A stretch of 64,000 nucleotides of DNA, taken from assembly GCA_030062745.1 (NCBI GenBank), contig CP099839.1, positions 6,991,115-7,055,114 of the forward strand, written 5' to 3'. Positions 48,661 to 60,571 of this stretch are shown piece by piece. This DNA is from Capitulum mitella (Eukaryota; Arthropoda; Thecostraca; Pollicipedomorpha; Pollicipedidae). The translations under genes and the position numbers were made by a program. The notes beneath the pieces are model-generated. The model worked only from the letters and a program-made list of their open reading frames with translations, was not told where the DNA came from and did not search any database. Numbering within the stretch: position 1 is the first letter of the stretch; each line of letters begins with the position of its first letter.

Positions 48661-49854
48661 ATGGCGAGCAATTTTAATGAAAACATGACTTATTAGTATG
48701 GATATGAACCTGCGTGTTACGACGCTCCATGGCAGCAGAATAACAGGCGGGAGTGTGGTCACCCGGTTTTTGCGACCAAATAAACAGTCATTGGTCACTG
48801 CCAGCACCATCAGCTGCAACATCGGCAGCCTATCATGCATATCGGGTACTGATATTAGAGGATGACTCTGAACCAATAGATGACGTGCTGCCATAGAAGG
48901 AAAAGGTTCTAATGGATTTGTGGATTTGTTTCCCTGTGAGTATAATCGCTTCCAGCATCCAGCAGGCAGGTCTTTCAAATCGAAACCCCATGCATGAAGC
49001 TAAGCATGGTCCGCCTAGTGGCAAACTGGTGTATGGATCTGCTGGCCGGATGACTAGGCATCCATTGGCGAGGTGGGGCGCCAGCCGATATGCGGGGCAG
49101 GGGAAATTCCACCCATCCGGATGCCGGGATACTGCAGTCAGTCGGCATCGCTCGCACTACACGTGACGGACAAACGTATGCATACCTGGCCAAATCCTCC
49201 GCCCTCGACGCTCAAAGGAGCCACAAAGCCCGCCCGTGTGGAGGAGAACGCTTTGTGTTCCGCCATCGGATACGGCAGGTCAGTCTCCGGCCTGCGGTGA
49301 TTGGTCTGCACCCCGGCGCCCGGCACGCTCTCCGATTCCGCTGACCGTGAGTCACCGGCCTGCGGTCGGGACGACACCGCCGCCGTCTGCGGTCACGCCG
49401 GACCGACAGTCACGGCTGACCCTCGGCCGGCGTGAGAACGCCAGGCGGTCGGGGTCACACCCGTGTCGTCAGCCCGGCCTCGGCTCGGCTCGGCGTCGCG
49501 CGCCAGACAGCGGTTTCCGCGCGCGCCGGCGTCAGCGCCCCGCCGTCTCGGCGCCCCACCGCCGCGGGGCGAACGTTGCCGTGCAGCGCTTCCCGGCTCG
49601 CCGACCGGCCGCCCCGCGTTCGCCGACCGGTCTGTCCCGGTCTGTCCGTCTGCTCTCCCCCACCGGTCTGCGCGACTGTCTGGTCAGTCCGGGTCATGAG
49701 CGGCTGGTCCAGTCACCCCAGCCCAGTTATTCTATGTCCGGCCGCATCTATGGTTTCGCTTTGGAGGGTCAGACCTGACCTTGTCTGGAGCTGGTTTCCA
49801 TTGTCTTGCCTGCTTCTATTTTCCCAATCTATGGTGCCGACCATCCTTGGTTTT

Positions 49855-50000
49855 TCTTCTCGGTTTGCCCCCAGTGCCTCCGAGTCCCGCCTGCCCCCCG
49901 TTTTCCTCTCCGACCCGCCTTCAGTTTCTGAGTGCAGCCTGTCCCCAATTGCTCCGCCCGGTCCGTCCCCAGTTTCTCGGAGTCCGGCCGGTCCCAGACG
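49855..50000 (+). repeat. Degenerate ~24-bp tandem repeat, C-rich
   Basis: Imperfect units around GTCCCCAGTTTCTCGGAGTC run head to tail for about 145 bp in the Abd-B intron. Confidence 0.5.
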
Positions 50001-50113
50001 CGCCACTCGGCCGGCCGCAGCGGGCCGTCAGCGCCGCCGCCGGCCCTGACGGCCATCGATTTGCCATGCGTCAGCCGGGTCGGCCGGCCGACGAAAATCG
50101 GCCGCCTAACTAG

Positions 50114-50151
50114 CCGGCGGCGGCGGCGACGGCGGCGGCGGCGGCGGCGCG
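50114..50151 (+). repeat. (CGG)n tract
   Basis: Trinucleotide CGG/GGC repeats with one CGA interruption, in a very CpG-rich intronic region. Confidence 0.85.
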
Positions 50152-51656
50152 GAATTCGTGCGCCGGCCGGCGGCCGCCGCGGCGCCCCGTCACGGATCAC
50201 GGGCGGCGGCAGACGGCCGGCGCCGGCGGCCGCCGTCCCTCCGCCGGACGTTCTGAGAAGCCGGCGGCGGACGGCGGACGGCGGCGACCGCCCGCCCGCG
50301 GCCGCGGCCGCCGCGCCGCGCCGCGCCGCGCGCCGCCGGCGTCGCGTGCGGCCGGCCCATCCGACAGGATCGCGTTACAGCGCGCGGCGCGCCGCCAGCC
50401 GGCGCCGCCGTCGCGCGGCCGCCCGCCGCCGCGCATAAATCGCGAACGGACAGCATACGCCATCTATTGCCGGGAATAATTAAGACATTACGGCGCTACG
50501 GTTACGGGCCGGCTCTATTCTGCGGCGGTCGGCGGGCAGCCGCGGCGGGCAGGTCGGTGAAAGCGACCGCGGTGGCGGCGGCCGTGCGGCCATCCGGCTG
50601 GCGCCACACCCGACCAAAGCGTCAGGAAGCGCGTGACATATCTGCATAAGCGCCTCGTCCGTGAAAAACCCCGCGGATTTCGAGCCCGGTAGTTCCTCTG
50701 GCAAATAAAATCATCGTAAGCACTTGCCGGCAATGGTGTAATAATTATGTAAAGAGCACCCTGTTGACAGTATAGTCTCGTTTATGGCGTATAACAGGGG
50801 CAATAAAATTCGGCTATTCCACGGGTTTTAAGGTACTTGGGTCGCGTGGCTCAACCAGAAGTTACGCCTCATTTATAGGTGTTTTTAATCGTTATATGGT
50901 GCCAACTCGACTGGGGGTCTTGCCATAGCCTACCGGACAGTAAAAACTGGCGAAGGTTTTACGCTAATCTTAACGAGCATTTCGTTTTGTCAAATGGAGA
51001 TGGCTTGCAATAACTGGTTTATGGCCCACTTCCTGACAGTGGGCAGAGCCTCGGTCAAAAGTGACTTAATTAAAGGGTCAAAACACCTGGGTCTTCTTGA
51101 TCGATGAACGTACCATGAGCTGTTGGCACCAGTGAAAGGAATTAGTTACACACTCATAATATAAGGCATAAGCATGCGTGAGATTTATCACAAAGTTTTT
51201 TTTTGCCGTAAGGAATCCGTACGTCCTAACACACGACCGGCGCGTTGATAATGACATTGCAGTTCGGCTGTATTTTCACGAAGTTCAGCGTCCCATTTTC
51301 CTGCCTCAATAGTTTGTTATTTTAATTATGACGGTCGCGTATTAAGTGTTTAGGTAATCGGTCCAGACAGAACGAGGAGACCACAGGTCATTCTGTGGGC
51401 ACTCCCTCCTAGTTTGAAATTGCTCTGGAGGCTTCACAGCCTGCGAAAACGTCCAGGACCGGCACTTTGGGTTCCGCTGAATGCATATTCCGACTAAAGT
51501 CGTCGGAAGGTAGCGCGTAAAGGCCGACAGAGTCCCGTGGCTTTCTGGGCGATATTTTGGAGGCAGATCTCGCGTCAGGGTCGGTGACAGGTCCAATGAC
51601 GGGTTTGGTGAAACGCCGGTTTGTCACAGGTGAAACGCCAGCTCCGGCATCGTACC

Positions 51657-51960
51657 CTGTGAGTGCCTGATGACAGGTCCTTTCTCAAAGATCCCTTGGT
51701 AAGTCCTGTGAGGGCTTGATGACACGTCTTGCCTCAAAGATCCCGTGGCAGGTCCAGACCAGGCAGGTGTCAGCGCCAGAGCCAGGTTGTTATGCAGCCC
51801 CTGCGTCAGTCCTGCTGTCAGTGTCGGGGACAGACTCAATAGGCTGCCTAACGTCAGGCACTGGAGACCATTTTCAGTCCTATCGTCAATGTCAGGTCCG
51901 GCGTCGGGCCCGGTGCCAGGCCCCGCGCCAGCGCCAGCTCCGGCGTCGGGCCCGGCGTCA
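51657..51960 (+). repeat. 49-bp tandem duplication and related GC repeat
   Basis: Two copies of a 49-bp unit (51657-51705 and 51706-51754) starting CTGTGAGGGCTTGATGACA or a variant, followed by looser CAGGTGTCAG / GTCAGTGTCGGG words and two copies of TCCGGCGTCGGGCCCGG (near 51898 and 51940). It reads as an eroding intronic minisatellite. Confidence 0.6.
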
Positions 51961-52924
51961 GTGTCGGCCGCCGGTGACGGCTCCGGCGCCTCCCCTCGCG
52001 GCGCCGCGCGGCAGCGTGACCGTCTCGCCGCGCCGTCACCCCAGAGCGGGCAGCGAACGGCCGGCGCCGCGGCCGTAACTCAGCGGCGCCGACTGCGTGC
52101 CGCCGCCCGGGGCGGGCGCCGCCGCCGCCGCCGCCGCTGCAGCCCCCGCTCGCGGGCAGGAGGAGGCGGCGCCACCGACAGCTGCGCCGTGCACTTGTTC
52201 GGGCGAAGCGCGCGCTCGCGGGAGGACGGGCCGCGGCCGCGCGCCGCCGCGTCAAATCAATGCCGGCACCGGCTGACGGCAGCGCTCCACGCGAATACGC
52301 CAGCCGGGCCATTGTGCCGGTCGTCGGCCCCCTGCGTGCGCTCGGGCTAAATAATCCACCTGTGAAATGGCCCCGGCCGGGAGGCGGCGACGGCGGACCT
52401 GCGCGGGCTGCGGAAGCGACGAGCCGCGGTCCGGCCAGTCCGTCACAAATCTCTGACGGCTCACTTCCAGCGCGCTCTTCGGCCGGCGATCAGCGCGGCC
52501 GAGCTCACTAGCTTCCACAGAGGGCGCCGTAAATTGGCTTTATAGCGGCTCATAAACGCCCCAAATGATTGACGCAAGCATAAACGGACTGAGGGCAGCC
52601 GCAGAGTGGCCGCTCTGATCTTGACCGGCCGGCGCCGGACAGCGGCGACACATGCACGCGGCGAACATGCACATGTACACATGACGCAAGCGCCCCACAC
52701 GCAACTCCCCTATCAGCACCACCAGGGGACCAGCTCCAGGGCGGGACCTACACCAACAGCCAGCATTCACAAGGCGAGGACGAGGCTGCGTCGGCGGAAG
52801 CTGCGCCAGTCAGTCCGCAGTGCGGGAGGAGTCGGTGACCTAGCGTCGGCCGGCGCCTCCGCAGGGCGGCGGAGACGGGAGGCGGGGCCCGCGGGGGCGG
52901 CCACCGAGCAGGGTGCGCTCTCAC

Positions 52925-53546
52925 CTGGGTGGTACGGCGCCGGCGGGATGCCCTCGGCGCCCGGGTAGTTGCGGAGGCCGTAGGCGTCGTGCGAGTAGGA
53001 GACCTCCATGGCGCGGCGCGAGTCGTCGGCGGCCGCGTGCAGGTACGGCACGTGCTGGCCAGGCGCCTCCATCGGGCCCGGCACGCGGCCGTAGGCCGAG
53101 TAGTTGCACCAGGTCTGCGCGCCGAACGGCTGGCACGTCTCGGCGCCGGCCATCGTGGACGGGCCGGCGGCGTAGTCGTACTTGTTGGGCCAGAACGAGA
53201 GCGGCTTGCGCTCGTGGCGCGTATCGGCCAGGTTGTAGTAGGTGGACGCCATCGAGGTCATGGCGTCGCGGCCGAACGCCGGCTGGTAGCCGCCCGCGTC
53301 AAACGGCGCCGGCCCGGCCGGGTGCGGCGCCTCGGCGTAGCCCCAGGGCTGGGCGGCGCCGTGCCGGATGACGCCGTCGGCGGTCGGCTCGGCGCCGCCG
53401 AAGCCGGCCGTCAGCGTCGTGGCCGGCCGCTTGGCCGGGATGTGGAGCGGCGCCGGCGCCGAGGCCGGCGCCGGCGGAGGCACGTCGAGCGCCGGCGCCG
53501 CGCGGCCCACGCCGCCGGCCGCCTCCTCGTACAGCGCGCCGTTCAT
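52925..53546 (-). CDS. Abd-B: Abdominal-B exon 1: N-terminal coding exon
   Basis: Encodes residues 1-207 plus the first base of codon 208; with exon 2 it gives 906 nt, 301 residues and stop. The start at 53546 is the first in-frame ATG (context GAGACGATGA, purine at -3); the frame stays open upstream but without another ATG. Features in order: an Ala/Pro-rich stretch (22-36), STYYNLADTRHERKPLSFWP at 101-120, and the CQPFGAQTWCNYSAYGR block at 138-154, typical of arthropod Abd-B N-termini. The exon ends in TACCACCCAG|GTGAGA, phase 1, and joins to GG|AGC of exon 2 to make Gly208 just before SLSTNPLEW. Base composition is much more GC-rich than exon 2. Compared with the long Drosophila m isoform it lacks glutamine-rich repeats. 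Confidence 0.93.
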
Positions 53547-54110
53547 CGTCTCACGCGAGCTGGGCCCATCCGCGACGGTCACTGCCGACAGAGCATGCCG
53601 GTCAGGCGGCGGCGCGCGCCGAGCCGGGCCGAGCTGTCCGAGCGCCGCGGCCAGCCTGCCGCCGCTGCTGCACGTCACGGGCCGCCGCCGCCGCCGACGC
53701 GCAACTGGCCGCCGTGTCGGCCGGCGCCGAGTAGTCCGCGGCGGCGGGCCGCGCGGCGCCGACCGCCGCGCCCCTGGCGGCCCCGCCGACAAACGTAATT
53801 GGTGGTGACGTCACGACCCAATCCGGAGAAGCCTGCAAGTGGCCGGCCGGCACGAAGGAGCGGCGGCCGGCGTCCCCGGCTCCACGGGTCGACCCACCCC
53901 GCCGCCGGGCCTCCGCCGGGCCCCGCGCGGCCCCGGGACCCCGGGACCCCACCGCGCCGGCCGGCCGCGGTCGCGGTGACCTCACAGGGCCGCGGAGCCG
54001 AGCGAGGGCAGCCGGCAGCCGGCCGCGGCAGAGAGCCGCGCCAGGTGGCCCCGTCCTGCCAGCGCGCCGCCGGCCGTTTGATCGCGCCGGCCCGACGACG
54101 ACCGGCGTAA
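53547..54110 (-). promoter_or_regulatory. Abd-B 5' UTR and proximal promoter region, CpG-rich
   Basis: Very CpG-rich DNA upstream of the start codon. A five-codon upstream ORF (ATG at 53596, TGA ending at 53579) precedes the main ATG by 32 bases and could dampen translation. A possible 3' splice site, CTCTGTCGGCAG, ends at 53582, so a leader exon could join at 53581. No TATA box is evident; the transcription start is not determined. Confidence 0.45.
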
Positions 54111-55744
54111 ATGTTTCTGTAACCCTTCATTGTTGATTAGCCGGCTAAATGTCTTGTTGATCGTTAGTTGTGGGTCTGCAACGTCAGATCAAATAATCAG
54201 CCGCGCGGCCGGTTTGGCTCTGTATGTTTTGCTACGGCGAAACATTGCCCGCCGTATTTGCCCCTGTACCGGGTTTCACGGCGGCCGGCTGCCAGGCCGC
54301 CACGTCAGGTCACCCGGTCGGCCGGCGGAAGGTCGGGGCGCGGCCGGCGCGCGACCCGGCAGCGCCCCCACGGCGACCCGGACTCTGGCAGATTCTACTG
54401 CGAAGTCTGTTTAGGCTACGGGGGTTCACCGCAGAAATAGCTCCCGACGATTGGATGCGTAACGCCCGCGTGTGAGCCGGAACAAAAAGAGACTTTTGCG
54501 TTTTGACCATTCGCCTGAAGCTGGAAATGGCGAGCAGAAGCTTGAAGCCCCGTGAATCCTTTTCTTCATGGCAATAGGCAGCTCGTATAGTTCCCTTTTA
54601 TGCCTCCTTTTATGGGACATTACGATAATCGTTTCCTCTCTAATTGGTTACATAAACCGCGATAAACTGCCGAACGCTGACGACCAGCTCCTGAACTCCT
54701 CAGCGGACGGCGGGGGAAGACGGCGTCGACAGGCGCGCGCTGTAGCAGGGTCGGCCGAGCCGGCGCCGAGGCCAGGTCAGCGCGACCGGGCCGCGCCGGC
54801 GGTCCGCGGCCGGCCGGCCGCCGGAGGTACTCGCCGCGCCATCTGTTTGCTGTTTTATTAACTTACTCGGGGCCACCTAGCGGGCGATAAATAAACCATC
54901 GTACGAGTACGATCGCTACTATAGTGCGTGTGCTTCACGCGGCCAAACAGCGATTGATTACCTAAACGGTGTGGGTAACTCTTTCATGTAAACACGGAAA
55001 GTTATGAGTGTTTGAGAAGGCAATCAAACTTTCATAAACTGACCTGTAAGTACCATCATGTTCACACTTGGCCGTAATAGCTAAATACAACGAGGGCAAT
55101 ACCATAAAATTTTACGAACTATCTCGTGGCAATAAAGCGCGGAAATTGCACATACCTTGTGGTAGGCACACGGTAGGATCTGAGTAGCCTTTTACAGCTT
55201 TGTGGCTATGAGAAGAATGCAAATAAAAGTGACGTAAAATGTGACTGGACTTCCACTGGAGTCAAGGTGCCCAGACTGGTCTTTAACACGCTGAATCACC
55301 CACAACTTGAAGATCTTCGAGAGCTCGAATCGGTCACAAAATCCGACCGAGTCCATTGCAGCACCGTATGAGCATCTGCCACGGCTGCAAGCGAATCAGT
55401 CAACATAATGCAACGATTGCACAAAAAACTACCGAATCAGACCTTGAGCGTGAACATGGTGGCAATTCCGCGCGGCGTTCTCGTGGGAAACAAACCAGGA
55501 TGACTGATGCCGACAGACATGAAAGTTACTGCCAATATTTTTCATGCAGTTGTGCATGAAAACATAAATGCATCTGTAAATTAGTAACACAGCAAACAAA
55601 TAAACATGTTTATATTTATAAATAGTTCCAAATTACAATATATGAATCTCCTCTGACGTTCTCAATGGACAGAATTATTCACAAACTTATGCTGCGAAGT
55701 AACCACGCAAGCTGCCAACTGCAGCATGCAAAAGGCAAACTTAC
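54111..55744 (-). other. Probable Abd-B leader intron or upstream region
   Basis: Non-coding. GC-rich patches (54280-54400, 54700-54850) alternate with AT-rich DNA containing TTTTATGGG, ACATAAAC and GATAAATAAAC words. If the exon candidate at 55745-55822 is spliced to Abd-B, this is mostly its intron. Confidence 0.4.
54836..54885. promoter_or_regulatory. Two CTCF-like cores upstream of Abd-B
   Basis: GCGCCATCTG at 54836-54845 (reverse CAGATGGCGC) and GGCCACCTAGCGGG at 54871-54884 (reverse CCCGCTAGGTGGCC) each fit most of the CTCF consensus and point the same way. They lie 1.3 kb upstream of the Abd-B start codon. Motif matches only. Confidence 0.35.
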
Positions 55745-55822
55745 CGATCATGATGTCGCTTCATCGCTCTTCATGTCAGACAAAGAACAAGGACAGTCCT
55801 CCCAGGAAACAGCCCGGCGGTC
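55745..55822 (-). other. Candidate 78-nt non-coding exon upstream of Abd-B
   Basis: On the minus strand the sequence TTCCTGTTTGTTTCAG (strong acceptor) ends at 55823, and GATCG|GTAAGTTTG (near-ideal donor) begins the next intron at 55744. All three frames of the 78 nt contain a stop. It includes one upstream ATG with an eight-codon ORF (MKSDEATS). The orientation and position suit a 5' UTR exon of Abd-B, but it could belong to a separate non-coding transcript. Confidence 0.5.
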
Positions 55823-57099
55823 CTGAAACAAACAGGAACGCAGCGTCGTCAGCTCAGGGCAAAACCGAATCCGGCCACAGCGCGTGAATGGTGGTACAGG
55901 GCCGCGCGATCAGCCCACAAAGTCACACGCTCAGTATGCAACACGCGTACGGCCCGGAGAGGAAGAAGGAATAAATGGCAATTGCATGAGGTGTTGCTTG
56001 TGCTAAGTGAGCTAGTGAACCCCAATGCCCTACTTTGAGTTCTGTTGAAATTCGATAAATCGCTTCCTAGAGCCTGCAGCGTAAAGCCTAAATCGCAGTC
56101 ATAAAGCCCGGTTGGAAAGTCATATCTTGAACCGCGAATGAAGGGGTACCAATGGAGGAATGCGTAAAGGAGGGACGAGATAAACTGTTTTCAAACAGGC
56201 TGCTGTCTACAAGTGTTACCTGATGGACAGCTGTCCATATGGCCTACCAGCAGAACGTGTGATGAGACCAAAAGAGCCTCGAAGTAAAAAAAAAAACACA
56301 AAATGGTACGCAGTCCGAACGTTTCGAGACAACAAGCTTCCATCGTTCAGTGAAGTGATGACAGCTGTACAATCTAGTCTGCAAAATGCCGTAATTTGCC
56401 TTCTTTCGTTTGGCTCAACTGACCAGTGGAAATAACTATTTGTTTTGGGGGAAATGAACTATTGCAAAGAGCTGAAAACACACAATGCACCGTTGTAAAC
56501 AAACAGAATTGTGAATAGCCTTGTACCTTTTCATACTGAAATAAATTTGTTTGCGCCCTGAACCGTGCGCTTTCCAAACAAAGGGTTTCAGTCGACTTCC
56601 CCCAAAACCCCAGAGACTCGTTGTGAAAGTCTGCTGGTCAGGGCCAATGGTGATCCAGATAATGTGGCACGGTGGGGGTAGGAAAGGCCAAATCTCCGCC
56701 GTTGTAACATAGCCTACAGCCAATGCCGATTTACGTTACAATTGCGTAAATGCTCCAACTGCTTGGCATCACAATTTTTAACAATCAGCATCTCTTCAAA
56801 GACAATGGTGTTTCGAAAATAAAATTCGTATGATCACCATCGGAAAACAGCTAGTCAAAAGACACATTGCCCAGGGTTTTCAAACGAAAGTATGTCATGG
56901 CGCCAGTTGTTGATTTCAGATCTGCCAGTGATCAGGTCAAGAAGACATACCTAACGCAGACAAGGTCTGAACATTGCCGGAAGTTTCAGTTGAAAAAGAC
57001 GAAGATACTGATTTAGATGACGATAGAAGATTGCCACTGGAAAACCATTTTAACCAGAAAAGGGAAATGATCTAGGATCTTTCTTGCTAATGATTCCAG

Positions 57100-57245
57100 T
57101 ATAAGAAGGGACAAGGTGGAAAAAGAGGAATAAAGAAGTCCAACGAAAAGAGAAAGGCTAAGTCAAAAGGAGAGATAGATAGAGGGGAGGGATATTGGGG
57201 GGGAGGAGGAGTGAAAGAGAGAGGGAAACAGAGGGGAGAGAGATG
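57100..57245 (+). repeat. GA-rich purine tract
   Basis: About 145 bp of mostly purine with GAGAGAG words at its right end, similar to the intronic tract at 47821-47930. Could bind GAGA-type factors or be simple sequence. Confidence 0.6.
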
Positions 57246-58910
57246 ATCAGGTAGATGTCGTAAAAAAACTTTCATGTAAGGTCAAAGATACAACGACTTG
57301 ACTTTGGCGAAGGTACGCCTCCTACTCTCAGTGGCTAGACTTATGAGTCCGGCCATACTCCCGAAAAGTCCTGCTTGAGGGTTCAGACGGGCCTGGTGAC
57401 CTGGCCCGTTTGAAGGAAAGCCACTGCCATGTGGCTACCCCTATGTGTGCCCAACACCATTTCAAATTTTTTAAATGTCGATCGTTTGCCTCTTGCAATG
57501 GCCGCGCACTACATTTAATCGATGTCTTCTGCAATTTTCTTACTATTATTTTGGTCAGTTTTATATCTAATCGTCTTTTAGTCAAAACGTAAGGTTGGCT
57601 CTTGGCCAAGGGGAGTTGTTTTGTGATGTTTTGCGCAAGTTTTGGAGCCCCAAAGAATAATCGGAACTTGCGGATCATCTCTGCCATCTGCTTTCCATGC
57701 TCCGTTCAAAAACGTCTTGCAAAACTTGTGGTAGTCCCATCCTTCTTCGTGCGCTCTAAATAGATGGGCAAATAATTATCTTCAGCCATGAACACCGCCA
57801 CGGATTTTTCAGTGTAAGGCAGAGGCCGGAGGTCCGCATTGACAGGTCCAGAACTAGCGTAACTTCAAATGCCGGTTTTTCTTCAGATTTCGGCCACTTT
57901 ATGTCACTATTTCACAGAAAATCAGTAACAAAACGTATGCCGTTTTAGTAACTAGACGCGCAAACAGCCAAGAATTAAACAGATGAGGCAAAAAGTTGTT
58001 TCTCATCCCACTCGGCAGAATGAGGGATACATGTGCCCTTTGTCTCCCCTTCCCCCACACATCTAGGGATGTCTCTGCATCTAAGCATGGCCCCTGCTAA
58101 TGTATGGAGACGCTTACTGATTAGGGAATGTCCAAATCTTGCAGAATTTCCTTTACGCTTACCTTTGCTACATGGAACGCCGTTCGAAACCGAAATGCGA
58201 ATATATCATGTTAAATGACAATTTCAGATACCTAGGTTTGATTTAATATGAGCCATATGAGTGCAGTGACTCTAATTACGTTGAGTAAGCATCATATGCA
58301 TGAGCACAAGTAGCAAATCCCAAAGGTGTATCCCTGTTTATTTTTATGGGTGCTTCGATGTACATAACATTGGTTGGGCACCAGCAAATATTAATTAATT
58401 TAGCATGCGACCATTGGTAGGTATGGGATGATCATCCACAATGATTTGGAGTTCTCAAGATAACGCATGGGTGGGCACCCCAAGTCACTGAAAAAAGCTA
58501 CGCATCTGGCGAAGCCTTATCCTCTTCGCCAGTACCCATTCATACGGCTTTTGCATTTGAACCGCGACGCGGATCGTACCTCTCCTACTAGTACCGACAT
58601 CTAGCAGAGCTATGCAGACCTTCTGTATCTTAGTGAACGATGTCATAAGCTGCAGTTTAATATTCCACAAAGAGATGTCGCTGTAACGGGCTTTGTCTAG
58701 TACTGGCTACGGTTTGGACTCTTTTAATAATAGACGTTACTGGTAATTTCTTTTCCTCTTACAACATTACATTACCTCTTACTACGTGCTTTTGTACCAA
58801 AATTATTAAGGAGCGAGTTAATGACGTTAACATGTTGATCAAAATTACATCATTATACTTCAAAATAGAGTAAGCACAACGTGTATTCCGGAGCGACGGT
58901 GAATTCTAGC

Positions 58911-58930
58911 CCCCGCCTGAAGAGGCGGGG
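58911..58930. repeat. Perfect GC hairpin
   Basis: CCCCGCCT-GAAG-AGGCGGGG: an 8-bp perfect stem with a 4-base loop in AT-rich surroundings. Confidence 0.7.
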
Positions 58931-59686
58931 ACATCGCGCCACCAGCTCGTTCAGCGCCATAGCTAAATCCTGATTGGTGGAGGCTGGAGAAGCCATGTTT
59001 TCTTTACGCCAATCATAATGTCTTTCAAGTAATAAGCCATTGAAAGAGCATAGATCCGGGATAGTTCGAGGAGGGGTGACATGCAAAGAAGAACACAATT
59101 CACTGTAGCTTCGTGGATCGATGGTACGGTTTGGTATTAAAACAATATATCCAGCAGTTGGGTTTCCCTATTTTACACGTTCCACCCAAATGCCTGGTGC
59201 AAGGGCTGGTCCAGACCATGTGCTAAGAGGGAGCCAAAGTTCTATCCGTGTAACTTAACATACTCTAGAATGCCCATTTCTCCCCGGATTTCGACCATTT
59301 TGACACGTCATTTTCGAAAACACAGATGTATTAAAAAATGTTCCGAAAAGAAAAATAAACTGTCCATCCGAAGAAGGGGCCAAAAGACTTATTGAACCCA
59401 TCTTCCGACGAAAGAGGGGTCATGGCCGCGATGTTCTCCCCTCCCCATCCGGATCCGCCAGTGGCCTAGTGTGCAGTATGAGGTGCCAGGAAAACAATAC
59501 CCCTATACTTTTCCCTAATTTCAAGTGTCAGCGCCAAGGAGCTGCAAGAAATGGATGCTTAAAAAACGTCCATGGTCACCACGCTTTGATCCCAACTCTA
59601 TGTGTGACTTTGCCATCGTTCTTGTAGTTTACATTAACTGCGTGTGATACGTACGTTTTGTTGTGTCCTATGCACATGCGTAACTT

Positions 59687-59746
59687 CATATATATGTACA
59701 TACATACATACATATATATAATACATATTATACATATGTATATATA
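59687..59746. repeat. (TATG/TACA/TA) low-complexity tract
   Basis: Sixty bases of ATAT, ACAT and ATAC units. Confidence 0.85.
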
Positions 59747-60540
59747 GGGGTGCATGTGCATCTCCAACTTTTTTATATCACCATATACTTATTTCCACAG
59801 CAAATGCAGTCCGATTCCAACATATCTACAAAGTGAAGAGGGCAATGCTTCTGTATAATATTCTAGGATGTTTAATATGTAATGCTATGTAATACTGAAC
59901 TACGTACACTTTTTCACATTATATTAACATTTTCAGAAGCAGTGTGCATTTCGGGCCGCATTTTCTTTCTGAAATTCACATAAAACATTCCTGGTTTCAC
60001 TATCCTGTCACCTATGGCATTCTATGAGTCCTTAGTGCACCCCATAAATATGGTTATGATACATGACGCATCAAGATGTTTCGCCATTGTTAATCCTCAT
60101 AAAACATGAAATGCCATCTAAACAATCTGAAAAATTAACAAAGGTAAGTTCTTCTGTAAAACACACTGTCACGATGTTGTATGTTATATAGGTCTTCCTG
60201 CAAGCAGTCCGTAGCAAAGACCTGGGACAATTTGTACGTAATATGTCATACATGAAATGTATCCTGTAGCACCACAAGTTTTGTCCACACAGTCATACTG
60301 AGACTCAGTTATCTGTGTATGATTAATGTTCTAATTAGCACATCAGCACATTGCTAGTGCTAATGTTGTCGAGTCTGAGGAAAAGAGATCTTCACAACAA
60401 TTCATACAGAACTGTTAAGGTTGAGTTGAAAACTTGCAATTATAAAGCTTAGCACAAAATAAAAAATGCGGCAAAGCTAAACCTAAAATTCTCTTAAAAT
60501 TACTGGGACTTTCTGAGGCTTGAACATGGCCTGGTTCAGC

Positions 60541-60571
60541 AAAAGGGTTTTTTTTTAAAAAAAACCCTTTT
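60541..60571. repeat. Perfect 15-bp palindrome, T/A rich
   Basis: AAAAGGG followed by eight T, one central T, then eight A and CCCTTTT. A second GCAAAAGGGTTTTT copy follows directly at about 60574. Likely a replication or insertion artefact of a homopolymer-rich locus. Confidence 0.75.

Larger units (their letters stand above)
46727..52924 (-). other. Abd-B intron (6.2 kb)
   Basis: Runs from the donor G|GTGAGAG at 52924 to the acceptor CAG at 46727, phase 1 on both sides. It contains a GA-rich tract (47821-47930), a mixed GC/AT block with Hox/Pbc-like words (48130-48660), GC-rich tandem repeats (49855-50000, 51657-51960), CGG repeats (50114-50151) and very CpG-rich DNA from 49200 to 50640 and 51880 to 52540. 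A stretch at 52545-52595 has TGATTGAC and CATAAAC words like Pbc/Meis and posterior Hox sites. I saw no intervening exon, and the flanking exons already join in frame. Confidence 0.85.

Noticed and set aside
53547..53792. Longer N-terminal extension of Abd-B in the same frame
   Set aside because: The frame is open but contains no ATG before 53546. The Arg/Pro-rich translation is what CpG-rich DNA gives in any frame.
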